NCBI RefSeq assembly: GCF_002159085.1
Contig: NZ_LZRU01000003.1
Coordinates: 1-34,463, forward strand
DNA: 34,463 bases
Direction of reading: 5' to 3'
DNA from: Thermobacillus sp. ZCTH02-B1
Lineage (GTDB): Bacteria > Bacillota > Bacilli > Paenibacillales > Paenibacillaceae
The position numbers and the translations under genes are program-made. Positions 7,578 through 15,478 of this stretch are shown piece by piece. The first letter of the stretch is position 1, and every line of letters starts with the position of its first letter. The notes beneath the pieces are model-generated. The model did no database searches and was not told the DNA's origin. It worked only from the letters and a program-made list of their open reading frames with translations.

Positions 7578-9343
7578 GGTGCCACTCTCCCCCATGGCAA
7601 TTTCATGGTGACGGTCGTTCCCTCGCCGGGAATGCTCGCGATTTCCAGCCGGCAGTCGCGGCCGTAGAACAGCCGGATGCGTTGCTGCACGTTCCACAGG
7701 CCGATGCCGCGCGTCGGCGTCTCAGCGGCGGGGAGCGGATTGTCCAGCCGTTTCCGAAGCGCCTGAAGCTTATCCGGCGGCATGCCCGTTCCGTTGTCTT
7801 TCACGCCGATCACCAGCAGCGGACCGTCCGCTCCGGATGCTTTGCGGACCGTCACGGAGACGCGGCCGTCCCCCATTTTCGGTTCGATGCCGTGGCTGAT
7901 CGCATTTTCCACGATCGGCTGGATGAGCAGCTTGGGCAGGCGCAGCGGCAAACAGTCCGGATCGGTGCTGCAATCCCAGGAGAGCCGGTTCCGGAGACGG
8001 TATTGCATGACGGTCAGGTATTGCCGGATATGTTCGATCTCGTCGGCCAGCGTCACCCAATCGTCTCCGCCGGAGGATTGGATGGAATAGCGGAACAACT
8101 TGGAGAAGGCGCTGACCATCGCGGCGCTTTCCTCCTCGCCGCGGGCGACCAGGTTCCAGTACAGCGAATCCAGCGTGTTGAACAGAAAATGGGGGTTGAT
8201 CTGGGCCTGGAGCAGCCGGATTTCGGCGATGTTTCGGAGCCGCTCCTTTTCGTACACGGTATCGACCAGGTGGTGCAGCTTGGCCACCAGTTTGTTGTAG
8301 GCCCGGTTCAATTCGTTGATTTCAAAATTGAAATAGGTTTCGTCATTCGGTTTGGGAAGCGGGGACACGGACGCGTTCATGATCCGGCGAAGCCGGCGGA
8401 TCGGCCGGGTGATCATGCCCGACACCACCCCCAGCAGCAGCAGGCTGACCGCCGTGCCGACAAGCAGCGACCAGACCAGCGCCCGCCGGAACAGTTCCAG
8501 ACCGCCGGTGAGGGCGTGCTTCGGCACGAGAATGGAGATGGACCAGTTGGTGACCGAGGAGCGCCGGTCGATTCTCAGATAGGCCTCCCCGTCGCCGGCG
8601 GCCCGTTCCCATCCGTTTGCACCGGCCGCGTGATCCCCCGCCATTTCCGCCGCGGAATCGCTCTCCGCCACGATCGTTCCGTTCTCGTCGTACACCCGCA
8701 CCAGCATGCCCTTGGGCGAGGAAAATTCGGTCCGGATGAAATCCAGGATCGAAGGCCTGACCCAGGCGACGATGTACCCTCCGCCCTTCAGCTTTTCCTC
8801 TTCGAGCGGCACCTGCCGGATGGCCAGGAGCTGGTCCGGATTGCGCCCGATTTGCCCCCGCCAGACGAGCGGCCCGCCCCGCTCTTCCGCGAGGCGAATG
8901 GCATCCTCGTCCACCCGGTCGTGAAGCCGGGGCAGGTCCAGCGGATAGAGGGGGGCGCGGTCGGCGTAAATTTCCACTCCCTCGATGGCCCAGGAGAACG
9001 CCATGAGATTTTCGGTGATCGGACGCAGGGACAGCCGTTCGTCGACCGAGACCGCCTGATGGCGATAAATTTTGAGCAGCAATTCCTGTACGCGCGGGTC
9101 CATGGCGAGCTGCAGCGTGAGCGTATCCACCTCGGACAACACGGCATCCAGCCGGGCGCTGATCTGGTTGGCCGTTTCGCCGACTTGCGCTTCGACATTG
9201 GACAGGATCAGCCGCGAGACGTTCCGGTACAAGTACCGGCCCGAAACGAGCAACACGACCCCCATCACGACAAGGAAGCTGATGAAGATTTGCGTCCTGG
9301 TGCGGTGGAGCGTCAGGAAGAAAGAAAACGGGAATCGGCCCAT
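7574..9343 (-). CDS. Sensor histidine kinase (YesM family, LytS-type His_kinase)
   Basis: A 589-residue membrane kinase. An N-terminal helix (IFISFLVVMGVVLLVSG), an extracellular sensor region of about 250 residues resembling dCache, a second helix (LVWSLLVGTAVSLLLLGVV), a HAMP region (ITRPIRRLRRIM), the phospho-acceptor motif LLQAQINPHFLFNTLDSL, and an ATPase domain with N-box LIQPIVENAISHGIEP and G-box DNGTGMP / GIGLWNVQQR. It starts the minus-strand operon kinase, regulator, solute-binding protein, each joined by ATGA overlaps. The ribosome site before ATG 9343 is weak. A promoter with a cre-like site lies upstream. Confidence 0.92.
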   Translation of the reverse strand: MGRFPFSFFLTLHRTRTQIFISFLVVMGVVLLVSGRYLYRNVSRLILSNVEAQVGETANQISARLDAVLSEVDTLTLQLAMDPRVQELLLKIYRHQAVSVDERLSLRPITENLMAFSWAIEGVEIYADRAPLYPLDLPRLHDRVDEDAIRLAEERGGPLVWRGQIGRNPDQLLAIRQVPLEEEKLKGGGYIVAWVRPSILDFIRTEFSSPKGMLVRVYDENGTIVAESDSAAEMAGDHAAGANGWERAAGDGEAYLRIDRRSSVTNWSISILVPKHALTGGLELFRRALVWSLLVGTAVSLLLLGVVSGMITRPIRRLRRIMNASVSPLPKPNDETYFNFEINELNRAYNKLVAKLHHLVDTVYEKERLRNIAEIRLLQAQINPHFLFNTLDSLYWNLVARGEEESAAMVSAFSKLFRYSIQSSGGDDWVTLADEIEHIRQYLTVMQYRLRNRLSWDCSTDPDCLPLRLPKLLIQPIVENAISHGIEPKMGDGRVSVTVRKASGADGPLLVIGVKDNGTGMPPDKLQALRKRLDNPLPAAETPTRGIGLWNVQQRIRLFYGRDCRLEIASIPGEGTTVTMKLPWGRVAP

Positions 9344-9382
9344 TGCGGCAACATTCCAGTCCGTTGGGATGAAGACACTTCC

Positions 9383-9412
9383 ATTTTAGATTGCAAACGT
9401 TGTCAATCGCAA
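9383..9412 (-). promoter_or_regulatory. Promoter of the kinase-regulator-binding protein operon
   Basis: Read on the minus strand: TTGCGA (9407-9412), an 18-base spacer and TAAAAT (9383-9388), about 40 bases before the kinase start. The spacer is almost filled by a cre-like palindrome. Confidence 0.5.
9392..9405. promoter_or_regulatory. cre-like operator (CcpA or LacI-family site)
   Basis: TGCAAACGTTGTCA matches 13 of 14 positions of the recalled Bacillus cre consensus TGWAANCGNTNWCA (only the W at position 3 differs). It sits between -35 and -10 of the kinase operon and upstream of the divergent sugar-binding protein gene, so catabolite repression of the regulator is plausible. Confidence 0.6.
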
Positions 9413-9520
9413 TCCGGGGAATATCTGAGCAAAATGGTATTTTTCCTGATCATCCTCGCTTCTTTTACATATCCGGCCCGTGGTACGATGCAGACACAAA
9501 CCGCAAAGGGGGCGGGAAAC

Positions 9521-10858
9521 TTGTCTGCACGGAAAAAGTGGGCCAGGTTTTTTGTAGGCGCTTTATTGATCTGTTCATTGGCAGCCTGCGGCGGAGGGGC
9601 CACGAACGGCGGATCCCCGCAACATTCGTCTTCGTCCTCGCCGTCGGATTCCGGCTCCGCGTCCGCGCCTTCCGGCGAGAAGAAAAAACTGACGGTTTGG
9701 TTCATCGATACGGGCAAACGGAAAGAACTGATCGAAGAAACCATCCGGGAATTCATGGATGCGCATCCGGACGTCGAAGTCGTGGCGGAACAAATCGCGA
9801 ACGACACGTACAAGACGAAACTGCCGGTCGCGATGGGCGGCAACAACCCGCCGGACATCTTCCACAGCTGGGGCGGCGGCTGGCTGAAGGCGTTCGTGGA
9901 TGCCGGCCAGGTCATGGACGTCACCGGCAAGATCGACGCGGACCGCTACCTGCCGGCGGCGCTCAACCTCGCAACGTTCGACGGCAAGCTGTACGGCGCT
10001 CCGCTCGCCATGTCGCTGACGCTTTTCTTCTACAACAAGGAAATCTTTGCGCAATACGGCCTGGAGCCGCCGACAACGTACGATGACCTGCTCCACATCA
10101 TCGATACGCTGAATGCCAACGGCATCGCGCCTATCAGCATGGCCAACAAGACGAAATGGCCGGGCGCCCTGTGGTTCATCTACCTGGCCAACCGTCTGGG
10201 CGGATCGGACATTTTCAACGCCGCATTCGAACGCAGGGGCGGCACCTTCGACGATCCGGCTTACATCAAAGCGGGTGAAATGATCCAGGATCTCGTCGAC
10301 CGCAACGCCTTCGTCACCGGCTTCAACGGCCTGGACTTCGACACCGGCCAATCCCGCCAGTTCCTGTACACCGGCAAGGCGGCCATGGAACTGCAAACCT
10401 CGGGGTACCTGACCGTCGTCCGTTCGGAAATGCCGGATTTCGAAAGCAAAATGGGCATCTTCGGATTCCCGTCCGTCGAAGGCGGCCTCGGCAAAGCGAC
10501 GGATCTCGTCGGCGGCGTGTCCCCGGTGTTCTCGATCTCGTCGAAAACGAAATATCCGGATGAAGCCGTCGAGCTGCTGAAAGCGCTGACGTCCAAAGAA
10601 CTGGCACAGCGGTACGTCGATGAAGCAGGCGTGGTCGTGGCGGTCAAGGATGTCCAATACAACGACCCGTTTGCCGTCCAGATGAAGGAAATCCTGGAGC
10701 AATCCGATTTCCTGCAACCGTTCTACGATCAAACCCTGCCGCCGGAAATGGCCGAGCTGCACAAAGACACCACGCAGGCGCTGTTCGGCAAGAGCATGAC
10801 GCCGGAAGAAGCGGCGCGGCAAATGGAAGAAGCGGCACAACGCTTGCTCGGAAAGTGA
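9521..10858 (+). CDS. Sugar ABC transporter substrate-binding lipoprotein (family 1)
   Basis: Extracellular receptor of a carbohydrate importer. It is 445 residues from TTG 9521, chosen because AAAGGGGG lies eight bases upstream; ATG 9488 has no ribosome site. The signal peptide ends in a lipobox SLAAC, then a Ser/Gly-rich linker and the binding domain (LTVWFIDTGKRKEL, YKTKLPVAMGGNNPPDIFHSW, GKLYGAPLAMSLTLFFYNKE). It shares motif order with the membrane-anchored protein at 5464-6771, for example GLxPPxTxxDL, LxANGxxPI and a WP-containing turn. A possible -10 TACGAT lies at 9484-9489. It is followed by a hairpin and a permease. The sugar cannot be read from the sequence. Confidence 0.92.
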   Translation: MSARKKWARFFVGALLICSLAACGGGATNGGSPQHSSSSSPSDSGSASAPSGEKKKLTVWFIDTGKRKELIEETIREFMDAHPDVEVVAEQIANDTYKTKLPVAMGGNNPPDIFHSWGGGWLKAFVDAGQVMDVTGKIDADRYLPAALNLATFDGKLYGAPLAMSLTLFFYNKEIFAQYGLEPPTTYDDLLHIIDTLNANGIAPISMANKTKWPGALWFIYLANRLGGSDIFNAAFERRGGTFDDPAYIKAGEMIQDLVDRNAFVTGFNGLDFDTGQSRQFLYTGKAAMELQTSGYLTVVRSEMPDFESKMGIFGFPSVEGGLGKATDLVGGVSPVFSISSKTKYPDEAVELLKALTSKELAQRYVDEAGVVVAVKDVQYNDPFAVQMKEILEQSDFLQPFYDQTLPPEMAELHKDTTQALFGKSMTPEEAARQMEEAAQRLLGK

Positions 10859-10877
10859 GTCCGGTGAGGTGTGGTCA

Positions 10878-10907
10878 GGGAGGCGGCGGTACGCCTCCCT
10901 TCTTTTT
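10878..10907 (+). terminator. Intra-operon terminator between binding protein and permease
   Basis: Stem GGGAGGCG/CGCCTCCC with a 6-base loop, followed by TTCTTTTT. Partial terminators at this place are common in sugar ABC operons and keep permease expression below that of the binding protein. Confidence 0.75.
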
Positions 10908-10936
10908 CAATCTTCCCGCGGGAGGGTGACCTGTCC

Positions 10937-12502
10937 ATGACCGGCGATGCGGCTCGCATCCGCAGACAGGACAAGTGGGGCAAAGGGTTGTTTTTGCTCT
11001 TTTTCATCGGGCCCGCCCTGCTCATCTATGCGGTCTACAACATCTACCCGATCTTCGCAACCTTTTACTACAGCCTGTTCGACTGGACGGGGATTCAGGC
11101 GGAAAAGGCGTTTCTCGGGCTGGAAAACTACGCCAATCTGATGCGGGACCGCGTGTTTTTCCGGTCGCTCGGCAACAACGTCCTGCTCGTCTTTGCCTCC
11201 GTCTTCACGCAGATTCCGCTCGGATTGGCGCTGGCCCTGCTGCTCCAGTCGAAAATCAGGGGCATGCGCTTTTTCCGGACGGTCTATTTTCTGCCGTTCC
11301 TGATGTCCACGGTCGCGATCGCCATTTTGTGGATGTTCATTTACAACCCGACGTTCGGCGTGCTCAATGAACTGCTGGCCGACCTCGGCCTCCAATCGCT
11401 GCAACGGAGCTGGCTCGGGGAAAAATCCACGGCGATGGGCGCGGTCATTGCCACCATCTGCTGGCAATTTGTCCCGTTCTACATGATTTTGCTGCGCGCA
11501 GGGCTCACCGGCATTCCGGAAGAGCTGCTCGAAGCGGCCCGCATCGACGGGTGCACGCCGTGGAAAACGTTTACCCGCATCAAGCTGCCGCTCCTCATGC
11601 CGACGATCATCACGGCCGCGACGTTGTCGACGATCGGTTCGCTGAAATATTTCGACCTCATTTTCGTCATGACCGAAGGCGGTCCCGACAGCGCAACCGA
11701 ACTGATGGCCACCTACATGTACAAACAGGCGTTCCGCTTCTTCGGCATGGGATACGCCAGTGCGATTTCGTCCTGCATGTTCATCCTCGCGTTCATCGCG
11801 GCGGTGGCGATTCTCTCGCTCGATCGGCTCCGTTCGGGAGGAGAAAGAAATGGATATGCTTCCGTCCCGAAGCGGAGCGGTTGCCGGACCGAAGGTGAGA
11901 TGCCAATTCATCCTGCGGACCGTCGTGGCGCTTCCCGTGTGCGGCTACAATGGGTGGCGTCGAACGATTTCCGAAACAAGGACGGGGTTTGGGATGTTGA
12001 GGAACCTGACGGAATTTTCCCTGCGGAATCCGATGGCGATCGTGCTGCTGGTCGTTCTGGTCGCCGTCGGCGGCATCTATTCCATCGCCGGATTCAGGCA
12101 GGAACAGCTGCCGGATATCGACATTCCCGGGATTGCCGTGATCACGGTCTATCCCGGCGCGGCGCCGGACGAAGTGTTGGAACAGGTCACCCGGCCCGTG
12201 GAACAGGCGCTGCGGAATCTGGAAGGCGTCAAGCATGTTTACTCGCAATCCATGAACAATCTGTCCGTCGTGCAGCTGGAATACGGCCACCACGACGACA
12301 TGAAGCGGCGGCAGGAGGAGGTCCGCCGGGCGTTGGAAGGCGTGGCGCTGCCCGAAGACGCGCAAAAGCCGGAGGTGAAGCATTACTCCACGACCGGCCA
12401 GCCCGTCATGCATACGAGCGTGTCCGGCGCGGAGGGCGTATCCGAAAAAGAACTGTCCGACATCGTCACCCGGGAACTGTTGCCGAAACTGGAGGCCGTT
12501 GA
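10937..12502 (+). CDS. Sugar ABC transporter permease (MalF/UgpA type) with an aberrant out-of-frame tail
   Basis: Inner-membrane subunit of the sugar importer. The first 300 or so codons (to about 11848) form a complete permease: first helix LFLLFFIGPALLIYAVYNIY, several further helices, and the ATPase-contact loop EELLEAARIDGCTPWKTFTR followed by IKLPLLMP. GGAGGG lies ten bases before ATG 10937. Homology stops after AILSLDRLRS. No stop codon follows, and the frame runs about 650 bases through the next gene in the wrong frame to 12502, giving an Arg/Gly-rich tail that is surely not native. A deletion just downstream probably removed the normal stop. Confidence 0.8.
   Translation: MTGDAARIRRQDKWGKGLFLLFFIGPALLIYAVYNIYPIFATFYYSLFDWTGIQAEKAFLGLENYANLMRDRVFFRSLGNNVLLVFASVFTQIPLGLALALLLQSKIRGMRFFRTVYFLPFLMSTVAIAILWMFIYNPTFGVLNELLADLGLQSLQRSWLGEKSTAMGAVIATICWQFVPFYMILLRAGLTGIPEELLEAARIDGCTPWKTFTRIKLPLLMPTIITAATLSTIGSLKYFDLIFVMTEGGPDSATELMATYMYKQAFRFFGMGYASAISSCMFILAFIAAVAILSLDRLRSGGERNGYASVPKRSGCRTEGEMPIHPADRRGASRVRLQWVASNDFRNKDGVWDVEEPDGIFPAESDGDRAAGRSGRRRRHLFHRRIQAGTAAGYRHSRDCRDHGLSRRGAGRSVGTGHPARGTGAAESGRRQACLLAIHEQSVRRAAGIRPPRRHEAAAGGGPPGVGRRGAARRRAKAGGEALLHDRPARHAYERVRRGGRIRKRTVRHRHPGTVAETGGR
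11850..11993 (+). pseudogene. Stub of a second sugar ABC permease (MalG type), fused in frame to the RND remnant
   Basis: GGAGGAG lies six bases before ATG 11850, immediately after the first permease, exactly where the second permease gene of such operons begins. The frame opens MDMLPSRSGAVAGPKVR, a polar basic leader like that of MalG-type permeases, then loses any permease character (no six-helix protein, no contact loop). It continues in frame into the RND gene start at 11994. The deletion junction is probably between 11895 and 11960. Identity as a permease stub rests on position and ribosome site, not on homology. Confidence 0.5.
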
Positions 12503-14353
12503 AGGCGTCAGCAACGTGCAGGTGATCGGACTTGAGGATTCGTCCGCCTGGTATGTCCGACTGGACGGCGCCAAGATGGCCGAGTACGGGTTCACTTATG
12601 ATCAATTGGCGAGCCTGATTCAGGCCGGCAATGTCAGCATCCCGCTGGGACAAACGGTGATGGGGGAGGAAATCTTGCCCGTCTTCGTGCAGGGGGATCT
12701 GCGGTCGGTCGAACAACTCGAAGATTTGAGTCTCGTGCCCGACGGGAGCGTCCGTCTCCGGGATGTGGCGGTCATCACACAGGGCAAAGAGACCGGCGTC
12801 ATCAGCCTGACCAACGGCAAGCCCAGCATCACGCTGAACATCGTGAAGTCGAGCGCGGCCAATACGGTGGAAGTGGCGGACAAGGTGCTGCGCATCTATG
12901 AGGAAGCGGAAAAGAGCGGCAAGATTCGCACCTTCATCATGTACAACCGGGCCTCCGACGTGAAGGAGTCGGTGCATTCGCTGGCGCAGGAAGGCTTGCT
13001 GGGCGCGCTGTTCGCTTCCCTGGTCATTCTCTTCTTCCTGCGCAATGTGCGGGCGACGCTCATCGCGGTCGTGTCGATTCCGCTGTCGATGCTCATGGCG
13101 TTGATCGGTCTTATGGAAGGAGAGGCGTACGGCCATTTGGCCGAATGGTTCATCGCCTTCAAGCCGGAAACGGATCTGGACCGTTTCATTGAGGAGATCA
13201 GACCGCGGGCCATGCCGCCCGAAGGAAGCCGCTTCAGTCTGGTCAAGGATGACATGACCGGCGGCGGCGCCGTGGAAATTACCGTTACGGCGTCTTCCAG
13301 GGAGCAGCTGCGCTTGGCGGCCGAGCGGGTCGTGAAGACGCTTGAAGGCATCGAGGGCATCGCCGATGTTTGCAAGACGGCTCGAACGGGATTGCGATTG
13401 AAGTCCGCCAGGAGGACGCGCTCCGCTACGGTTTGACCGCCTACCAGGCTTACGCCCTGCTCAGGCCGTATCTGGCGGAGACGAAAATCGGCATGATGTC
13501 GGGCAGCGAACTGTATTTCACCCTGGAGGGCGATGCCCTGAACTCGCCGGACGGCATTGCGGAATTGCCGTTCCAGACGCCCTCCGGCACGGTGATTCGG
13601 GTGAAGGATATCGCCGATGTCCGGCAAGTGCGGCTTCCGGGCACCCTGCAGTACAAGAACGGAACGGAATATGTGACCGTCACCGCGAAAATGGTGGGCA
13701 AAGAGCCGGGCAAGGTCAACCAGGCGCTGACGAAAGCCCTGGAGGCGCTGGAACTTCCCGAAGGGGCGGAACTGTCCGTAGGCGGGAGCAGCGCGGAGGT
13801 TCAGCAGATGATCCGCGACATGCTGATGGCGATGTTTGTCGCGGTCATTGCGGTGTATGTCGTGATGGTGGTCACCTTCGGCGAAGGACGGGCGCCGCTG
13901 GCGGTACTCTTCTCCCTGCCCTTCGCGCTCATCGGCGGCCTCGCCGGCAATCTGGCAACGGGAGAACCGCTGTCGGCTTCCAGTCTGATCGGTTTTCTGA
14001 TGCTGATCGGGATCGTGGTCACCAATGCCATCGTCCTGGTGGAGCGGGTGCGGCAGCAGATCGAGCGGGGACTTGCGATTCGGGAGGCGCTCCTGGAAGC
14101 GGGAGGCACTCGCCTCAGACCGATTCTGATGACGGCCATCGCCACAATTGGCGCGCTGGTGCCGCTGGCGGCAGGGGTCGGCGGCGGCAGCGTCATCTCC
14201 AGCGGGCTGGCCATGGTCGTGATCGGCGGTCTTGCGAGCTCCACGCTGCTGACCCTTGTGGTGGTGCCGGTGATGTATGAGCTGCTCTATTACAGGAAAT
14301 CCCGCATGGAGCGCCGATTGGCGCAAAGCCCGCGGGCGGAGGCGATGGCGTGA
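11994..14353 (+). pseudogene. RND efflux transporter (AcrB/SwrC family), internal deletion plus frameshift
   Basis: Proton-driven multidrug or surfactant exporter in intact form. The N-terminal half is normal: helix 1 (NPMAIVLLVVLVAVGGIYSI), the porter-domain start FRQEQLPDIDIPGIAV, up to helix 2 (LFASLVILFFLRNVRATLI). After SIPLSMLMALIGL, near 13112-13120, it jumps directly to second-half porter sequence. Helices 3-7, including the Asp pair of helix 4 needed for proton relay, are missing. Near 13369-13372 the frame then shifts by one base (GATGTTTGCAAG; one more T would restore DVLQDGSNG). The rest (helices 8-12, ending RMERRLAQSPRAEAMA) is intact in the new frame. Not functional as it stands. 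Confidence 0.88.
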
Positions 14354-14563
14354 CAGCGGAGGATCGGTTGACCGGTTCAGTCTGATCATGAACGGGAATT
14401 TATCTTGATGATTTCACCCGATGATGAAACCCGTTGAATCGTTAACAATTAATCATGTCAAGGATTTGCCCTTTCCGCTCTTGGGCTGAAGACCTTGCCG
14501 CAAAAGCGCAAAAGGGGAAAGGAACATTGGCCGGGGCCGGACGAGTACTGCACGAGGCTGCAC
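14354..14563. other. Intergenic region before the second ssuE leader
   Basis: No gene seen. Just after the RND stop is an imperfect hairpin, CCGGTTCA (about 14370) with TGAACGGG (about 14390), followed by AATTTATCTTG, a weak terminator candidate. The rest is AT-richer than the flanks and shows no open frame with a ribosome site. Confidence 0.4.
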
Positions 14564-14582
14564 GGAACCTTGAAAAACGATG

Positions 14583-14611
14583 TTGACAACGGTGCCGGAA
14601 CGACTTAAGAT
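14583..14611 (+). promoter_or_regulatory. Sigma-A promoter of the second ssuE-like gene
   Basis: TTGACA (14583-14588), a 17-base spacer and TAAGAT (14606-14611), identical in boxes and spacing to the ssu operon promoter at 747-775. It belongs to the duplicated block. Confidence 0.8.
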
Positions 14612-14614
14612 AAG

Positions 14615-14656
14615 GATACCAAATAATATAAATTAAATCGGAATAGTGTAAATTCG
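14615..14656 (+). promoter_or_regulatory. Conserved AT-rich operator, second copy (CymR-like)
   Basis: Contains ATACCAAAT and AATCGGAATAGTGTA, aligned with the block at 781-822. Conservation of the core between copies while neighbouring bases differ suggests a protein site. CymR as the binder is inference. Confidence 0.45.
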
Positions 14657-14676
14657 GGTTCGACCGAACCGCCGGA

Positions 14677-14748
14677 GACCTCCTTTCTCTGCATCAAGCT
14701 TCCGCAAGGCGTGCCTTGACGGCGAGATGCAGGGATCAGGGGGTCTTT
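14677..14748 (+). terminator. Attenuator-like leader hairpin, second copy
   Basis: The outer stem GACCTCC (14677-14683) pairs with GGGGGTC (14739-14745), with one G-U pair replacing the A-U of the first copy. The inner stem CTCTGCA (14687-14693)/TGCAGGG (14728-14734) is unchanged. The apical part is longer, with its own stem TCAAG/CTTGA. The T-tract is weaker here (TTTATGG). Retained pairing despite sequence change supports a real RNA fold. Confidence 0.6.
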
Positions 14749-14777
14749 ATGGTTTACACGTCCGATTGCGAGGGGAG

Positions 14778-15350
14778 ATGGAGAGATTGGCCGGCGTGAT
14801 CATGGTGAACGGAAGCCCGAATGCGGCGTCCCGGCTGAACGGGATCGTGAGCCACGTGCGGAGGCGGCTGGCGCTCGGCGGACATGCCGCGGATGAGATC
14901 CGGGTGGCGGACCTGCCTGCCCAGGACCTGGTGCTCGGCCGGTCCGACAATCCGGAAATCCGGGAAGCCGTCGGCAGGGTGGAGCGCGCGGATGCGGTCA
15001 TTTTCGCGAGCCCGGTCTACAAGGCGTCCTACACGGGACTGTTGAAGCTGTTCCTCGACGTGCTGCCGCAGCACATTCTGGCCGACAAGTGGGTGGCGCC
15101 CGTGTTCATGGGCGGAACGATCGCCCATTTGCTGGCGGTGGAGTTCGCGTTCAAGCCGGTGGCCGCGGCATTGGGCGCCCGGCGGTTTGCGCCCTCGGTC
15201 TACGCCGTGGATGTGCAGGTGACGCGCGCGGAACGGAACGGGGACGTGCAATTCGATCTGGACGACGAATTGAAGAAGCGGCTGGATGCGATGCTGGATG
15301 AGCTGGTCAGGGAACTGGAGGCGCCGGTTCCTTCCCGGAGCCGGGCGTGA
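14778..15350 (+). CDS. NADPH-dependent FMN reductase, SsuE type (second copy, orphan)
   Basis: Paralogue of the ssuE at 921-1487, nearly identical through the FMN loop VNGSPNAASRLNG, the block SPVYKASYTGLLKLFLDVLP and GGTIAHLLAVEFAFKPVAAA, differing mainly in charged surface residues. It should reduce FMN for a flavin-dependent monooxygenase. Promoter, operator and leader are duplicated with it, but ssuA-D-C-B are not, and a convergent glycosyltransferase follows. As in the first copy, the ribosome site (AGGGGAG) abuts ATG 14778 and fits TTG 14787 better. It may serve another sulfonate or sulfone monooxygenase elsewhere. Confidence 0.88.
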   Translation: MERLAGVIMVNGSPNAASRLNGIVSHVRRRLALGGHAADEIRVADLPAQDLVLGRSDNPEIREAVGRVERADAVIFASPVYKASYTGLLKLFLDVLPQHILADKWVAPVFMGGTIAHLLAVEFAFKPVAAALGARRFAPSVYAVDVQVTRAERNGDVQFDLDDELKKRLDAMLDELVRELEAPVPSRSRA

Positions 15351-15449
15351 GGAAACGGGATTCGCGCTGCCCGCCGCCGGCACCCGCGAAGGGGAATTCT
15401 GCATCACGCCCCGGTCCGCGATCTGAGCCGCGGAATACCGAACGGTCGG
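15351..15449. other. Gap between convergent ssuE copy and glycosyltransferase gene
   Basis: No gene is visible. It contains the left arm of the 15439-15478 hairpin, which probably serves both converging transcripts. Confidence 0.4.
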
Positions 15450-15478
15450 TCAGGACGAGGGTCCCGATCGACCGTTCG
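15439..15478. terminator. 10-bp hairpin over the end of the glycosyltransferase gene
   Basis: CGAACGGTCG (15439-15448) pairs perfectly with CGACCGTTCG (15469-15478). The minus-strand stop codon (15450-15452) lies in the 20-base loop. No T-run follows on either strand, so efficiency as a terminator is uncertain. Confidence 0.45.

Noticed and set aside
7682..9520. Plus-strand frame running through the kinase gene into the sugar-binding protein
   Set aside because: The part before 9521 is antisense to the kinase. A signal peptide and ribosome site place the real start at TTG 9521.
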